From contig CP136067.1 of assembly GCA_032622095.1 (NCBI GenBank), forward strand, positions 75,728,705 through 75,792,704: a stretch of 64,000 nucleotides of DNA, read 5' to 3'. Positions 55,522-64,000 of the stretch are shown here, one piece after another; position 1 is the first letter of the stretch, and each line of letters opens with the position of its first letter. The notes below the pieces were generated by a model. It saw only the letters and a list, made by a program, of their open reading frames with translations, did no database searches and was not told the origin of the DNA. Made by a program: the position numbers and the translations under genes. Source of the stretch: Siphonodentalium dalli. Taxonomy: Eukaryota > Mollusca > Scaphopoda > Gadilida > Siphonodentaliidae.

Positions 55522-58500
55522 CTAGTTTAACTGTGATCTGGCCTCGAATAACCGCTTGACTAAGTTGCAGATTTGGGAGCATATTTCAGCTGTGTCATTG
55601 GCTAATATATGTTTGAGTTGGTCCAATCTACTCATCAATCGAAAATTGATAAAATTGTCATCCATAATTTTAATGAGTTCATTCCGTATAGGAAGAAATG
55701 TTGGACAATCAATTAGGAAATGCCTCTCATCGTCGATGGCTTCGTCATTACACAAAACACATAATCTTCTGGCTAAAGGAATCGGTGGTTGGGCGTGACG
55801 ACCCTTTTCAATGGCAAGAGAATGATTACTTATTCTTAGACGTGTAAATGCTGAGCGGTCAGCTAGCGACGCTGTAGTTAAAAGATAAGGTTCTAGGACA
55901 ATATCTCTTTTAAAAAGTCGATATGTTCTTAGTTTATTTTTACCAGTTTTTGAAACACCATCGCGCATACTTGCTCTGAAGTTTTCAGTTTGATTTTCAC
56001 GAAGCTGGCGTTTAAATGTCTTTAGAAGCTTGTTAATTAGAGGCTTGTTGTTAGTAATGTCGGAGGGTATAGTCAAGCCAAATGACTCCAGACTTTTGAA
56101 TATCGAATTCCCAGCTACCCCGCTGCGCTGTTCGCGCTGTTCGCGCATTGCATCACTTAATATGCCACTCGTACATCTGGATGAGATTTTAGCCGCATAT
56201 GAAGCCATTCTACATAAAGCGTCAATATATAACGGATAGCTCCCTAATTCAGCTCTGACTGCATTGTTTGAAGCGTATTTACCGACTCCAAGTATTTGTT
56301 TGCAATGTGTGATATGAAGTTTCTCACACGGATAACGTTCGTGATTTTTTATTGTTAATTCACTTGCCCATAATTCACTGCCATATAGAAGTATAGGCTT
56401 GATTAACTTATCAAACAGTTTAAGGGAAGTTTTTAGAGGGAGGGGCGCTTTATTTGCACACGCACGAGATATTGAATAAAGAGCTTTTCGTCCTTTACCA
56501 CTCAAATGATTTACGGCCTGCGTGAATTTTCCTGTGCTGGAAAACGTCATTCCGAGATAGGTATATTCGTTAACCAGATCCAAGGGATTATCTTCAAGGA
56601 AAAACTGAGGGTGAACTTTTGGATTCCTCGTTCTGAAAATCAAGCATTTCGTCTTCTCCGTGTTTATCGACAGGGCATTTTGTCGCGTGAAGGACTGGAG
56701 TTTGTCTAGACATCGCTGAAGTCCTTCTGGACTCTCAGAGACCAAAACTAAGTCATCTGCGAAGAGCAAATGACTGAGCGCGCTAGATCCAATACGTAAC
56801 GGTTCACATTTGTCATCGAAAATGTCCTTTATGTCATCAATGAATATTTTAAATAGTAAGGGCGATAATATACACCCTTGGCGTACTCCAATTGTGGAGA
56901 GATGTGAAGGACCGATACCTTTACTTGTATTTGTGCTATAAAGGCTTGACTGGTATAGTGATTTTAATATTTCCAATGAAAATCCTGAAATGCCAGCTGT
57001 TTCCATTTTTCTAAAAAGAATTTGTCGATTAACAGTATCAAAAGCTTTCCTAAAATCGACAAATGTTGCATAGACAGGTTTCTTAGATGATTTATATTTC
57101 TGTATTGACGCATATAGGACAAATGCACTGTCGACTGTACTTTTGCCAGTACAAAAGCCGAATTGGTTTTCGCTGATTATGTTGATAGCATCGATAAATG
57201 TTGCTAATCTGTGATTAATAATTTTATTGAATAGTTTCCCTACTGACGAGCTCAATGCTATTGCACGATAATTATTGGGATCGTCTTTTGCTCCCTTTTT
57301 ATGTATTAAACTGAGAACAGACTGACTCCATTCAGGTGGGTAATATCCTGATTGTAAAATGTTGTTGAACGTTTTAACAAATTCGGCAGTCATTAGAGGT
57401 ACTGCACATTTGAGAAATTCATTCGAAATCTGATCCGGACCAACTGCCTTTCTTGTTTTAAGCTCAATCGCGGCGGACAGAATTTCATCCGCAGTGATTG
57501 GACCATTATTGAGAGATATGTCTGGTGTTTTAGATCGACATATTGGTGGACCACTTCCTGAAGAATTAGGCTCAGTAGGGCAGTACAGATTTTTGAAAAA
57601 GTCAGTAGCTGTGTCAGCATCCAGATCATCCGAGGGTTTATTGTTTTTATTTCTTAAGTCATCTATAATTCGCCAATATTGTTGAGGGTCAGCTGTTTCT
57701 AATTCGTCCACACTATTATGGAGTTCCGCGTAGAATTTTCTTCTTTTACGTTTCAATTCCTTCTTATATGATTTTTTTATTATGAAAAATTTGGTTCTTA
57801 TGTTTGTATCAAAGGGATTATTTCTAATTTCTCTCGCGATACTGTCGAAACTCTTTTTCAAGTCTTTACACCTGTTATCAAACCATTTTCTTTTGCGTAC
57901 ATTTCTGTTCTTCACTGTAACCATGGAGCAGGCGTGCCTGTTTATTTTGTTCATAATACACATTATATCATCTAACGCTTCGGTTACTCCCTGTTTGTCC
58001 TCAGAGTATGCGCGTAATCGATACTGAGTCAATTCGTGCTTCACGGAAGGTGAATTAATTAAATGGCACGATTTGTATTTACTTAAGCTATTCCACTTTA
58101 GTTTAATTTTTTGTTTTTCATAAGTAAATTTTGTAGTTACAGCTTTGTGACTTGGAGTTGAACAGGGATACACAAAGTGAAGAGCTAGTTGGCAATGGTC
58201 TGAATACTCCGAAGGTAGTTTAACACAGAAATAATCTACTGTGTGCAGAAATCTATCCGTTAATATTATGTAATCGACCACGCTTGTACCATTATACTGA
58301 TAACTCGTGAAGTGGCCTATCCTATCCCCAGCTGATCTGCCATTAGCTATTCTAATACCTGTACTCTGGCATAATTGTAAAAGTTGCCTGCCAAATGCGT
58401 TGACGGCACTGTCCATATTAAGTCTGGGTTTGTCTGTATCTAATAAATAATCATCAGGTAGGTTAATATGAGTATCACTGTCCATTGCAACGTAGTCCGG

Positions 58501-59007
58501 TAGTTCTCCTGTACGTGCATTCAAATCCCCTCCGAGAATAATCAGTTCATTCGAATTATATTTCGAAAGGGCGTTCCCTATAATTGAGAACGCATTTTCA
58601 TCTTTATGATTCGATTTCCAAAATGAAGAGTTGCTAGGCGGTATATAAGCAGATACAAAAACAATATCAGAAGACAAATTGAGCAATTTTCCTGAAAATT
58701 CAGCGCACACTGCGTAGTCATTTATTTTGTTACTTGCTCGAAAAAACTTGTTATACTTCGAACGGTAGTAAAAAGCTATACCGCCTTTTTTCTTCGTACC
58801 ACCTGTTCGGAACAAGTGTATGCATTCGTAACCAGGTATTTTGATATCAGATATTTCTTGGTGCCACGTTTCCACTAAGGTTATGAAATCATAATCTATT
58901 AATTGACTTAAAAATTCAGGGTCCGTTAGCTTCTGACAGACTCCTTGCACATTCCATGTTGTATATCTCATAGTGAGTTGAGTATCATTGTTCTCATTGT
59001 ATGTCAT
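55522..59007 (-). CDS. LINE ORF2: endonuclease-reverse transcriptase
   Basis: The protein has 1,161 residues. Residues ~15-280 form an exonuclease-endonuclease-phosphatase domain (TTWNVQG, LVETW with Glu46, ILGGDLNARTG with Asp161 and Asn163, VVDYIIL, EYSDHCQ with Ser-Asp-His at 269-271) that nicks target DNA. Residues ~565-830 form the reverse transcriptase (LIHKKGAKDDPNNYRAIAL, ATFVDFRKAFD with catalytic Asp651, GVRQGCILSPLLF, HLLFADDLVLVSES with the Asp pair at 751-752). The last ~80 residues carry a Cys-rich tail (CVLCNDEAIDDERHFLIDC). All catalytic residues are present. The start MTYNENNDTQ is the first Met; a second (MRYTTWNV) is directly before the domain. It copies its own RNA into nicked DNA. 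Confidence 0.95.
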   Translation of the reverse strand: MTYNENNDTQLTMRYTTWNVQGVCQKLTDPEFLSQLIDYDFITLVETWHQEISDIKIPGYECIHLFRTGGTKKKGGIAFYYRSKYNKFFRASNKINDYAVCAEFSGKLLNLSSDIVFVSAYIPPSNSSFWKSNHKDENAFSIIGNALSKYNSNELIILGGDLNARTGELPDYVAMDSDTHINLPDDYLLDTDKPRLNMDSAVNAFGRQLLQLCQSTGIRIANGRSAGDRIGHFTSYQYNGTSVVDYIILTDRFLHTVDYFCVKLPSEYSDHCQLALHFVYPCSTPSHKAVTTKFTYEKQKIKLKWNSLSKYKSCHLINSPSVKHELTQYRLRAYSEDKQGVTEALDDIMCIMNKINRHACSMVTVKNRNVRKRKWFDNRCKDLKKSFDSIAREIRNNPFDTNIRTKFFIIKKSYKKELKRKRRKFYAELHNSVDELETADPQQYWRIIDDLRNKNNKPSDDLDADTATDFFKNLYCPTEPNSSGSGPPICRSKTPDISLNNGPITADEILSAAIELKTRKAVGPDQISNEFLKCAVPLMTAEFVKTFNNILQSGYYPPEWSQSVLSLIHKKGAKDDPNNYRAIALSSSVGKLFNKIINHRLATFIDAINIISENQFGFCTGKSTVDSAFVLYASIQKYKSSKKPVYATFVDFRKAFDTVNRQILFRKMETAGISGFSLEILKSLYQSSLYSTNTSKGIGPSHLSTIGVRQGCILSPLLFKIFIDDIKDIFDDKCEPLRIGSSALSHLLFADDLVLVSESPEGLQRCLDKLQSFTRQNALSINTEKTKCLIFRTRNPKVHPQFFLEDNPLDLVNEYTYLGMTFSSTGKFTQAVNHLSGKGRKALYSISRACANKAPLPLKTSLKLFDKLIKPILLYGSELWASELTIKNHERYPCEKLHITHCKQILGVGKYASNNAVRAELGSYPLYIDALCRMASYAAKISSRCTSGILSDAMREQREQRSGVAGNSIFKSLESFGLTIPSDITNNKPLINKLLKTFKRQLRENQTENFRASMRDGVSKTGKNKLRTYRLFKRDIVLEPYLLTTASLADRSAFTRLRISNHSLAIEKGRHAQPPIPLARRLCVLCNDEAIDDERHFLIDCPTFLPIRNELIKIMDDNFINFRLMSRLDQLKHILANDTAEICSQICNLVKRLFEARSQLN

Positions 59008-59647
59008 TTATATGCATTCAATGAACGGCTATATGGAGCTAGGTGTCTTGGTAGAGGTTTATTTATTTGTTCATTTATATATGGAGCTAGGTGTCTTGGT
59101 ATAGGTTTATTTATTTGTTTATTTATTTAATTTTCAGGTATGAAGAGCGTTTCCATTAAATACAATGTTAACATATGAAGAGCTTCCCTTCGATTGCGTG
59201 GTTGAGCTCTCATTTCAACACATTTCATGTAATGGGCAATTGTTAGTGAGTTGCACTTGACGCGAACTTGGATGCCACCGTATTTGCGTCAAGTACTAGA
59301 TACCACTGAGCAATTATCATGAAAAGGTGTTTATCTTACTCTCAAGTAAACTAAATAAATATATCAAACGTTGAGAAGGTGCGAAATTTCTCACTTATAG
59401 AGTAAGTTAATTGTATTAATTCTTTTATCAGAGGAGAATTAGATTTAAGAGATTAATTACCAATTTCCTTACTAGCATGCAACAGATGGTACATTAACAC
59501 AAGTGTATAAATGGTATATAAACACAAGATGGTATATAAACACAAGTGTGATTAATTAACATATAGTTAAGTCCCGTTGCGAATTAGTGATCTAAGTTCC
59601 GACAATTCTTGCCGCACTGACATAAAATCTGGCGTTGTCGGGTCGCC
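59008..59647 (-). other. LINE inter-ORF spacer
   Basis: 640 bases between ORF1 stop and ORF2 start. It contains a tandem pair of a ~53-bp unit (TATGGAGCTAGGTGTCTTGG followed by a TTTATTTATTTG run, 59032-59130) and a short duplication of ATGGTATATAAACACAAG (59513 and 59529). Such a long spacer means ORF2 probably depends on reinitiation or an internal start. Confidence 0.6.
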
Positions 59648-61435
59648 TTAGAATGAATTGCCTCCGCTTTTCACAGATCCATAACGTTGTTTGCCAAACC
59701 ACGGGGAGCACGGATCCATGAACTGAGTCTGAGATCGGTCTCCTTGATGTGGCATCGAAACATCTGGCGTAACATTTGGCCTATCGGTATGTTTCCCGAA
59801 TCTTAAATTCGCACCCAGAAGTTCCACACCTCGATTATTAGGGTGCCACGAGTCGTGAAACAAGAATTCAAGAACGCGCGAACTCCGAGGTATAACAAAG
59901 TCGGCAGAATTGTCAATGAAAATGCAGTTCATTTCAGCACATACCGCTGAGTAGCAAGAGTTGGTATAAAAAATTTGTCTATTTGCACCAGATCTGTTGG
60001 GTGTCGGTAGCACAGAGGAAATCCTTATGCCAGCTGCGGGATAAATTTGACGAATAATGTTGATAGCGTCTTTAACCTCGTCTGATCCAGTTGTGTAACC
60101 CCTCCGACAGGAGTTGATTCCTACGTGTAACGTAACTTTGTGCACATAACCATCAACTCGGTTTCGCGTGTCATTAAGCCATCGGCAAGCACCAGCCAGA
60201 TTCAGACCTCCAATTGAAATTTTCTCAACAAATTCATCTTCCAATGCAAGTCTGCGAGGGTTGATATAACGCAGCACCGAATCGCCGACTATCAGGTGAA
60301 TTTTTTTAGAGTCATATTCATTGCTTCTGCGCCATCGTGGTTTAGAACTGCCGGGTTTGTCCTGATCTGTTTCAGGTTGTTTAGACACAGGTGTTTCTGA
60401 TTGTGAGAAGGCGGTGTCAGACAATACATCATATTTATTTGATGTTTTTATCGCCGGTATTTCAATTTTATCCCGTTTCTGCAAGACTTGATTTTTCTTC
60501 ACTTGCTGTTTCTCCATAACAATAAGTTGGGCGTCATTGGCGGTATCAATCATAAGAGTTGACTTTTTTGCTGTTTTTGAATTGTTTTGTCGTAATTTGG
60601 CATTTTCCTGCTTCAAGTCTGTAACCTGGTTTTCTAACAGTTGGATGCGACCAGTTAGTTCCTTTTCCATATTTGATTGCTTGACTTTAACAGTTTCCAA
60701 AATGTCTTGTAACTCTGATAGAGCCATTTTCATTGCAAAATTCGAAATTTTGTCGTTATAGTTAACGTTCACAGTAGGCATATTTTTCTTCAAAATAGGA
60801 GTACGAATACTGGCGAAGATCTTCGGTACCTGCGGTTTTCTAACTTGAGTCGCGGGCGATTTGGGAGATTGGTTTTCAGTTAATCTATTAGGATCAGACC
60901 CTACCTCAATCGGAAGCACTTCCCTTGAAAATCCAAACTGGAATACTAAAGGAAGTTCTTTTTCAATCCACCACTTCATATTCCTTTTAGATCCTTGGAT
61001 CATGAATTTATTCCTTGTGCGGTATATGTGTACAACAGTCTTTCCTCCCTTGCCTGTCTTGTTCCTCGCAATTTCGATTTTGTCGTCCACAATCACATTC
61101 TTTTTGTCTTTTCCTATCACCCACGTCGCGTTATTGATATCCTTTTTACTAAGTGGGTCCCAATACCTCTCACATAATCCAGCGAAATATTTCTCGAATT
61201 TATTGGAGTCCAACACAAGAGTTAAACATTTGCCATTGTCCTTTCTCTCCGCGTTATGTATGTCCTGTTGGAAGCTCGTTTCCTTCCGCCGTATCACTTT
61301 TTCCACGTCCAAAACATATTCTTTCTCGCGATCTGTAGCAGTACATCCGTCTAATGGATCCATTTTTGCAGTAGTGTCCGATTCTAGAATTTCGAATGTG
61401 TCATCAAAATCATCCAAGTCCGCGTCACTCATCAT
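59648..61435 (-). CDS. LINE ORF1: coiled coil plus SGNH/GDSL esterase
   Basis: The protein has 595 residues. An N-terminal module (~70-180) contains VVHIYRTRNKFMIQGSKRNM, a conserved nucleic-acid-binding-like block in ORF1 proteins of this kind. Residues ~232-290 form a heptad-like coiled coil (MALSELQDILETVKVKQSNM ... LENQVTDLKQENAKLRQN). Residues ~378-545 form an SGNH hydrolase domain: GDS at 384-386 (nucleophile Ser), Gly409, GIN at 439-441, and DSWH at 528-531 supplying the Asp and His. ORF1 esterases are known in CR1-type LINEs, where the protein packages the RNA. The reaction target is unknown. The start at MMSDADLDDF follows a ~190-base leader; the frame is fully open. Confidence 0.9.
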   Translation of the reverse strand: MMSDADLDDFDDTFEILESDTTAKMDPLDGCTATDREKEYVLDVEKVIRRKETSFQQDIHNAERKDNGKCLTLVLDSNKFEKYFAGLCERYWDPLSKKDINNATWVIGKDKKNVIVDDKIEIARNKTGKGGKTVVHIYRTRNKFMIQGSKRNMKWWIEKELPLVFQFGFSREVLPIEVGSDPNRLTENQSPKSPATQVRKPQVPKIFASIRTPILKKNMPTVNVNYNDKISNFAMKMALSELQDILETVKVKQSNMEKELTGRIQLLENQVTDLKQENAKLRQNNSKTAKKSTLMIDTANDAQLIVMEKQQVKKNQVLQKRDKIEIPAIKTSNKYDVLSDTAFSQSETPVSKQPETDQDKPGSSKPRWRRSNEYDSKKIHLIVGDSVLRYINPRRLALEDEFVEKISIGGLNLAGACRWLNDTRNRVDGYVHKVTLHVGINSCRRGYTTGSDEVKDAINIIRQIYPAAGIRISSVLPTPNRSGANRQIFYTNSCYSAVCAEMNCIFIDNSADFVIPRSSRVLEFLFHDSWHPNNRGVELLGANLRFGKHTDRPNVTPDVSMPHQGDRSQTQFMDPCSPWFGKQRYGSVKSGGNSF

Positions 61436-61626
61436 CCTAATATGAAGCTATATTCAAGCAATTTCCATTAGATTCCTATGCACCACTATCTTCCCCAAAT
61501 CATTAGAGTTGCTGATATTCATCATTAATTAACATCCTAGCTCCTGTAGCCATTTTAATTAGGTACGCATGGGTAAATCCTGGAGCTAACGAGAACACGT
61601 CCGGCACGTCCGGCTGATTGTATATT

Positions 61627-62854
61627 ATGATTCATAATGATCTTCGAACAAAAGCCCGCAATCATTACAAGGGTACGACTTGTCTTCTCGAATATCTATG
61701 TTTTGACGGTTCTTCTTATTAATTTCATCGAGCTCACCAGGTGGCCTTATGTCGTTAGTATAGTCATTATGTTGACCCTGGGGCACAATATAATTATATG
61801 CTATGCTCTTCTGTTGACCAGGGAGTTCTCTGTCATCGTATTTCATCGCATTCTGTTGACCCTGGGTCTCAGTGTCTTTTGTATGTTTTTTCATCCCATT
61901 CTGTTCATCTGGGTGTTCTCTGTCTTTTTGAAGATTATATTTCATGCCATTCCATTCACCCATATGTTGGTTCATGTCCTCTTTTAGTACATTCTGTCGC
62001 AGACGTAACGTGTCCGGTGTTGCGGCTTTTAAATCCACCAGTAGGTAACCGTACGGTTCACTCGTCGCTTCCGAAAACTCTCGAACCATACGCTGAGGAC
62101 ATTCAGGATACATCTGTCTTGATAATGTTGAAATTAATCCCTTGTCGATTGGGTTATTGAACAATACCAAATATTGACAATTTCGTCGTTGCGTTGGATC
62201 TTTGTTGTAGTAGAAATTCTGGTTCAAACTTATCAAAGATAAGTTCAAATGGTGACTTCCTTCGGAATGCAAATCATTAACTCTCTGGTCTTTTGATGAA
62301 GTTTGCATCAAGTCATCGAGTATAACTAGATTTTTATACCGGGGGTTGATAAGAGAATCCAAGTTTGCTGGTATTCCTCGTATAAAGTTGACCTGAGGGG
62401 TGACGGTATACTTTATTTCGTCATATAGGGGCTGCCAATATTTATAAAACCATATTATTCTGTCAGGTGCGGGTGATATTTTTAAGGCAGACTTTTGTAG
62501 CAAGGTTTTCACGAAGTATGTCTTCCCACTAGATGTCGGTCCACTTACACATGCCGTGAATGGATGCTTGAAAATAAAATCTTCTTGGACATTGCCCATT
62601 GGATCATCAAAGCAGGATGTTATGTCGCTTTGTTGCTGTTTCCCCTGCTGGTGTCGTAGTATCTGGTGTTGCTGTAATGGCTGTTGTTGTGGCTGATGAT
62701 GCTGCTGCCCGTTGCTGCTACTGTTTGTTGCTGATTCTTGGTGCTGCTGCTGTGGGTGTCGGTTAACAAACTCAGTGTGTTTAGATTGTACATGTCTTAT
62801 CAAATCATGGTTCCGCACATACTCACTAGAGCAAATTGGACCCTGGTGCTTCAT
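61627..62854 (-). CDS. Packaging-type ATPase with zinc fingers, N-terminal 409 residues, interrupted by a LINE
   Basis: Residues 1-30 form a C2H2-like finger whose first Cys is missing here (QGPICSSEYVRNHDLIRHVQ; the mirror copy at 63684 has it). Residues 35-76 are rich in Gln and His. An FtsK/HerA-type ATPase domain follows: SGPTSSGKT (Walker A, 104-112), a DRIIWFYKYWQPLY block, KNLVILDDLM (Walker B, 174-183), LISLNQNFYY (sensor-like) and PYGYLLVDL. Then come four Gln/Asn/Lys-rich repeats with QQNAMKYD-like units, and YPCNDCGLLF, the first half of a second finger. The frame then runs into a LINE and stops at 61628-61630. The ATPase resembles A32-like DNA-packaging motors of Polinton-type elements, but the fingers and Q-rich linkers are unusual. 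The remainder lies at 54978-55498. Confidence 0.75.
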
Positions 62855-64000
62855 TTATACTTGACTAAAATGTCTCGGTATATGGATTTCCTTTATACAA
62901 ATGTTCCTTATAACCTAAAATATGTCCTGTCCGTATGTTTGATAACTTTATGTAGATGAAATAGTCTGCCGGAGAAGCACTGTGTAGACGGGAAATCAAC
63001 AGGTCTTGTCGGTAAGAGAGTCAGACGAGAAGTGAAGTCTCGGCTATTAAAACATAGTAATGCGATAGCGAACATCAAACGAGTCTGGGCAAACATATAT
63101 GTCAAAAGATACAATAGCCGTCATTGGTCAATCTATCCTCGGTATCACTTTTCGATTTACAAAATCAATTTCACCGAGAGGTTCCCTCGTCATTGGTAGT
63201 GACGTAATTGCGGCGTTTTGCGGTATTTTACTGCGGCGGCGGCGGCGGCAACAACGGCGGCGGCGGCAACAACGGCGGCGGCGGTGGCAACAACGGCGCC
63301 GCCGCAGTAAAATACCGCAAAACGCCGCAATTACGTCACTACCAATGACGAGGGAACCTCTCGGTGAAATTGATTTTGTAAATCGAAAAGTGATACCGAG
63401 GATAGATTGACCAATGACGGCTATTGTATCTTTTGACAGATATGCGTGCCCATACTCGTTTGATGTTCGCTATCGCATTACTATGTTTTAATAGCCGAGA
63501 CTTCACTTCTCGTCTGACTCTCTTACCGACAAGACCTGTTGATTCCCCGTCTACACAGTGCTTCTCCGGCAGACTATTTCATCTACATAAAGTTATCAAA
63601 CATACGGACAGGACATATTTTAGGTTATAAGGAACATTTGTATAAAGGAAATCCATATACCGAGACATTTTAGTCAAGTATAAATGAAGCACCAGTGTTC
63701 AATTTGCTCTAGTGAGTATGTGCGGAACCATGATTTGATAAGACATGTACAATCTAAGCACACTGAGTTTGTTAACCGACACCCACAGCAGCAGCACCAA
63801 TCATCAGCAACAAACAGTAGCAGCAACGGGCAGCAGCATCATCAGCCACAACAACAGCCATTACAGCAACACCAGATACTACAACACCAGCAGGGGAAAC
63901 AGCAACAAAGCGACATAACATCCTGCTTTGATGATCCAATGGCCAATGTCCAAGAAGATTTTATTTTCAAGCATCCATTCACGGCATGTGTAAGTGGACC
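62538..64000. repeat. Large inverted repeat (palindrome), axis at about 63,269
   Basis: Coordinates pair so that x and 126538-x correspond with no net indel over the visible arms. The two start codons (62854 and 63684) and the GGTATTTTA/TAAAATACC edges (63222 and 63316) both fit. Arms are about 97-98% identical by eye, with scattered substitutions. The central ~55 bases (63241-63297) do not pair fully and consist of (GGCGGCGGC)(AACAAC) units. The right arm is cut by the window end, so the true length is larger. Each arm contains ~400 bases of leader and the start of the ATPase gene. Confidence 0.9.
63684..64000 (+). CDS. Second copy of the packaging-ATPase/zinc-finger gene, partial (runs off the window)
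   Basis: It opens MKHQCSICSSEYVRNHDLIR, so the N-terminal C2H2 finger is complete here (Cys5, Cys8, His16, His21 or 26), unlike in the minus-strand copy. The Gln/His-rich linker follows, and the visible part ends at the start of Walker A (TACVSGP). About ten substitutions separate the two copies over 317 bases. It is oriented divergently from the copy starting at 62854. Whether it continues uninterrupted cannot be seen. Confidence 0.75.
   Translation, partial: MKHQCSICSSEYVRNHDLIRHVQSKHTEFVNRHPQQQHQSSATNSSSNGQQHHQPQQQPLQQHQILQHQQGKQQQSDITSCFDDPMANVQEDFIFKHPFTACVSG

Larger units (their letters stand above)
55507..61626 (-). mobile_element. Full-length, intact CR1/L2-like LINE, 6,120 bp, with 8-bp target duplication
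   Basis: Flanked by ATGATTCA at 55499-55506 and 61627-61634 (plus-strand orientation). It contains two uninterrupted reading frames: ORF1 near the 5' end (right) and ORF2 near the 3' end. The 5' leader is about 190 bases, the inter-ORF spacer about 640 bases and the 3' tail after the ORF2 stop only about 15 bases, ending ACGTGTGT. Intact frames and a perfect duplication indicate a recent insertion, possibly by a still-active family. Confidence 0.9.

Noticed and set aside
60861-61445. 194-codon plus frame opposite LINE ORF1
   Set aside because: It lies antisense to a fully convincing ORF1 and has the hydrophobic/Ser-rich bias expected of a shadow frame.
63099-63410. 103-codon plus-strand frame with an Arg-rich centre crossing the palindrome axis
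   Set aside because: Its Arg/Gln run is the translation of the GGC/AAC core, and its two ends are the two arms of the inverted repeat read through; no motif supports a protein.
62908-63630. Mirror-image 68-codon frames (62908-63114 minus, 63424-63630 plus) in the palindrome arms
   Set aside because: They match each other only because the arms are inverted copies. They show a few substitutions but no recognisable family, and they sit in the presumed leader of the ATPase gene.
62538-64000. Palindrome as a pure sequencing artefact
   Set aside because: Arms differ by scattered substitutions (for example a Cys codon present in one copy and absent in the other) and the core is asymmetric; not excluded, but less likely than a real inverted repeat.

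Overview
The window looks like a gene-poor, transposon-dense stretch of a metazoan nuclear genome, most likely a marine invertebrate and plausibly a mollusc or other lophotrochozoan. It is AT-rich, has no bacterial-style operons, and nearly every recognisable coding stretch belongs to a mobile or virus-like element: CR1/L2-like LINEs, a Maverick/Polinton-type virus-like element, hAT elements, a Ginger/KRBA2-type integrase and a TA-flanked DNA transposon. The lineage is inferred from this repertoire, not proven. Only one stretch (14.18-14.66 kb, minus) looks like a possible host exon.

Layout. 0-22 kb: non-coding DNA with a small fold-back element (2.0 kb), a ~155-182 bp tandem repeat (2.8-3.4 kb), a ~3.2 kb fold-back structure rich in ATGGCGGCC motifs (3.9-7.1 kb) holding a LINE ORF1 fragment and a nested hairpin, a LINE tail remnant (12.8 kb), a complete but internally deleted hAT element with a perfect 8-bp target duplication (18.0-18.7 kb), and a tandem array split by a second hAT-like, G-tract-rich insertion (18.9-20.6 kb). 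22.4-31.6 kb: a decayed Polinton-like element on the minus strand, with genes for a pX-like protein, a jelly-roll-type capsid-like protein, a chromodomain integrase, a conserved partner ORF, two small basic-hydrophobic proteins, a packaging ATPase with a stop codon in its Walker A motif, and the C-terminus of a protein-primed DNA polymerase. Most of these carry frameshifts or stops. 31.6-35.2 kb: a LINE whose ORF1-like and ORF2 modules share one frame, abutting the broken polymerase.

36-46 kb: LINE ORF1 debris, then a nested stack. A Ginger/KRBA2-like integrase remnant (45.5-46.1 kb) abuts a 5'-truncated LINE (38.7-45.5 kb), which is split by a 4,968-bp element flanked by TA (39,082-44,049). 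Removing that element plus one TA rejoins the LINE reading frame. The element is a palindromic pair of unequal copies of one unit, carrying broken copies of a widespread but poorly understood animal gene family (EEAD / VDTDV / DTT acidic motifs plus a Cys-rich CXC-like tail). This is the best candidate here for an undescribed transposon group.

49-55 kb: a retroelement-like stretch with hairpin-bearing ~100-125 bp repeats, a gag-like ORF with a helix-hairpin-helix motif and a 15-bp minisatellite. 55-64 kb: a 6,120-bp intact LINE (ORF1 with coiled coil and SGNH esterase; ORF2 with endonuclease and reverse transcriptase) sits inside a virus-like packaging-ATPase/zinc-finger gene between perfect 8-bp duplications. 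That gene begins at the edge of a large inverted repeat centred at about 63,269, whose other arm carries a second, divergently oriented copy of the same gene running off the end of the window.
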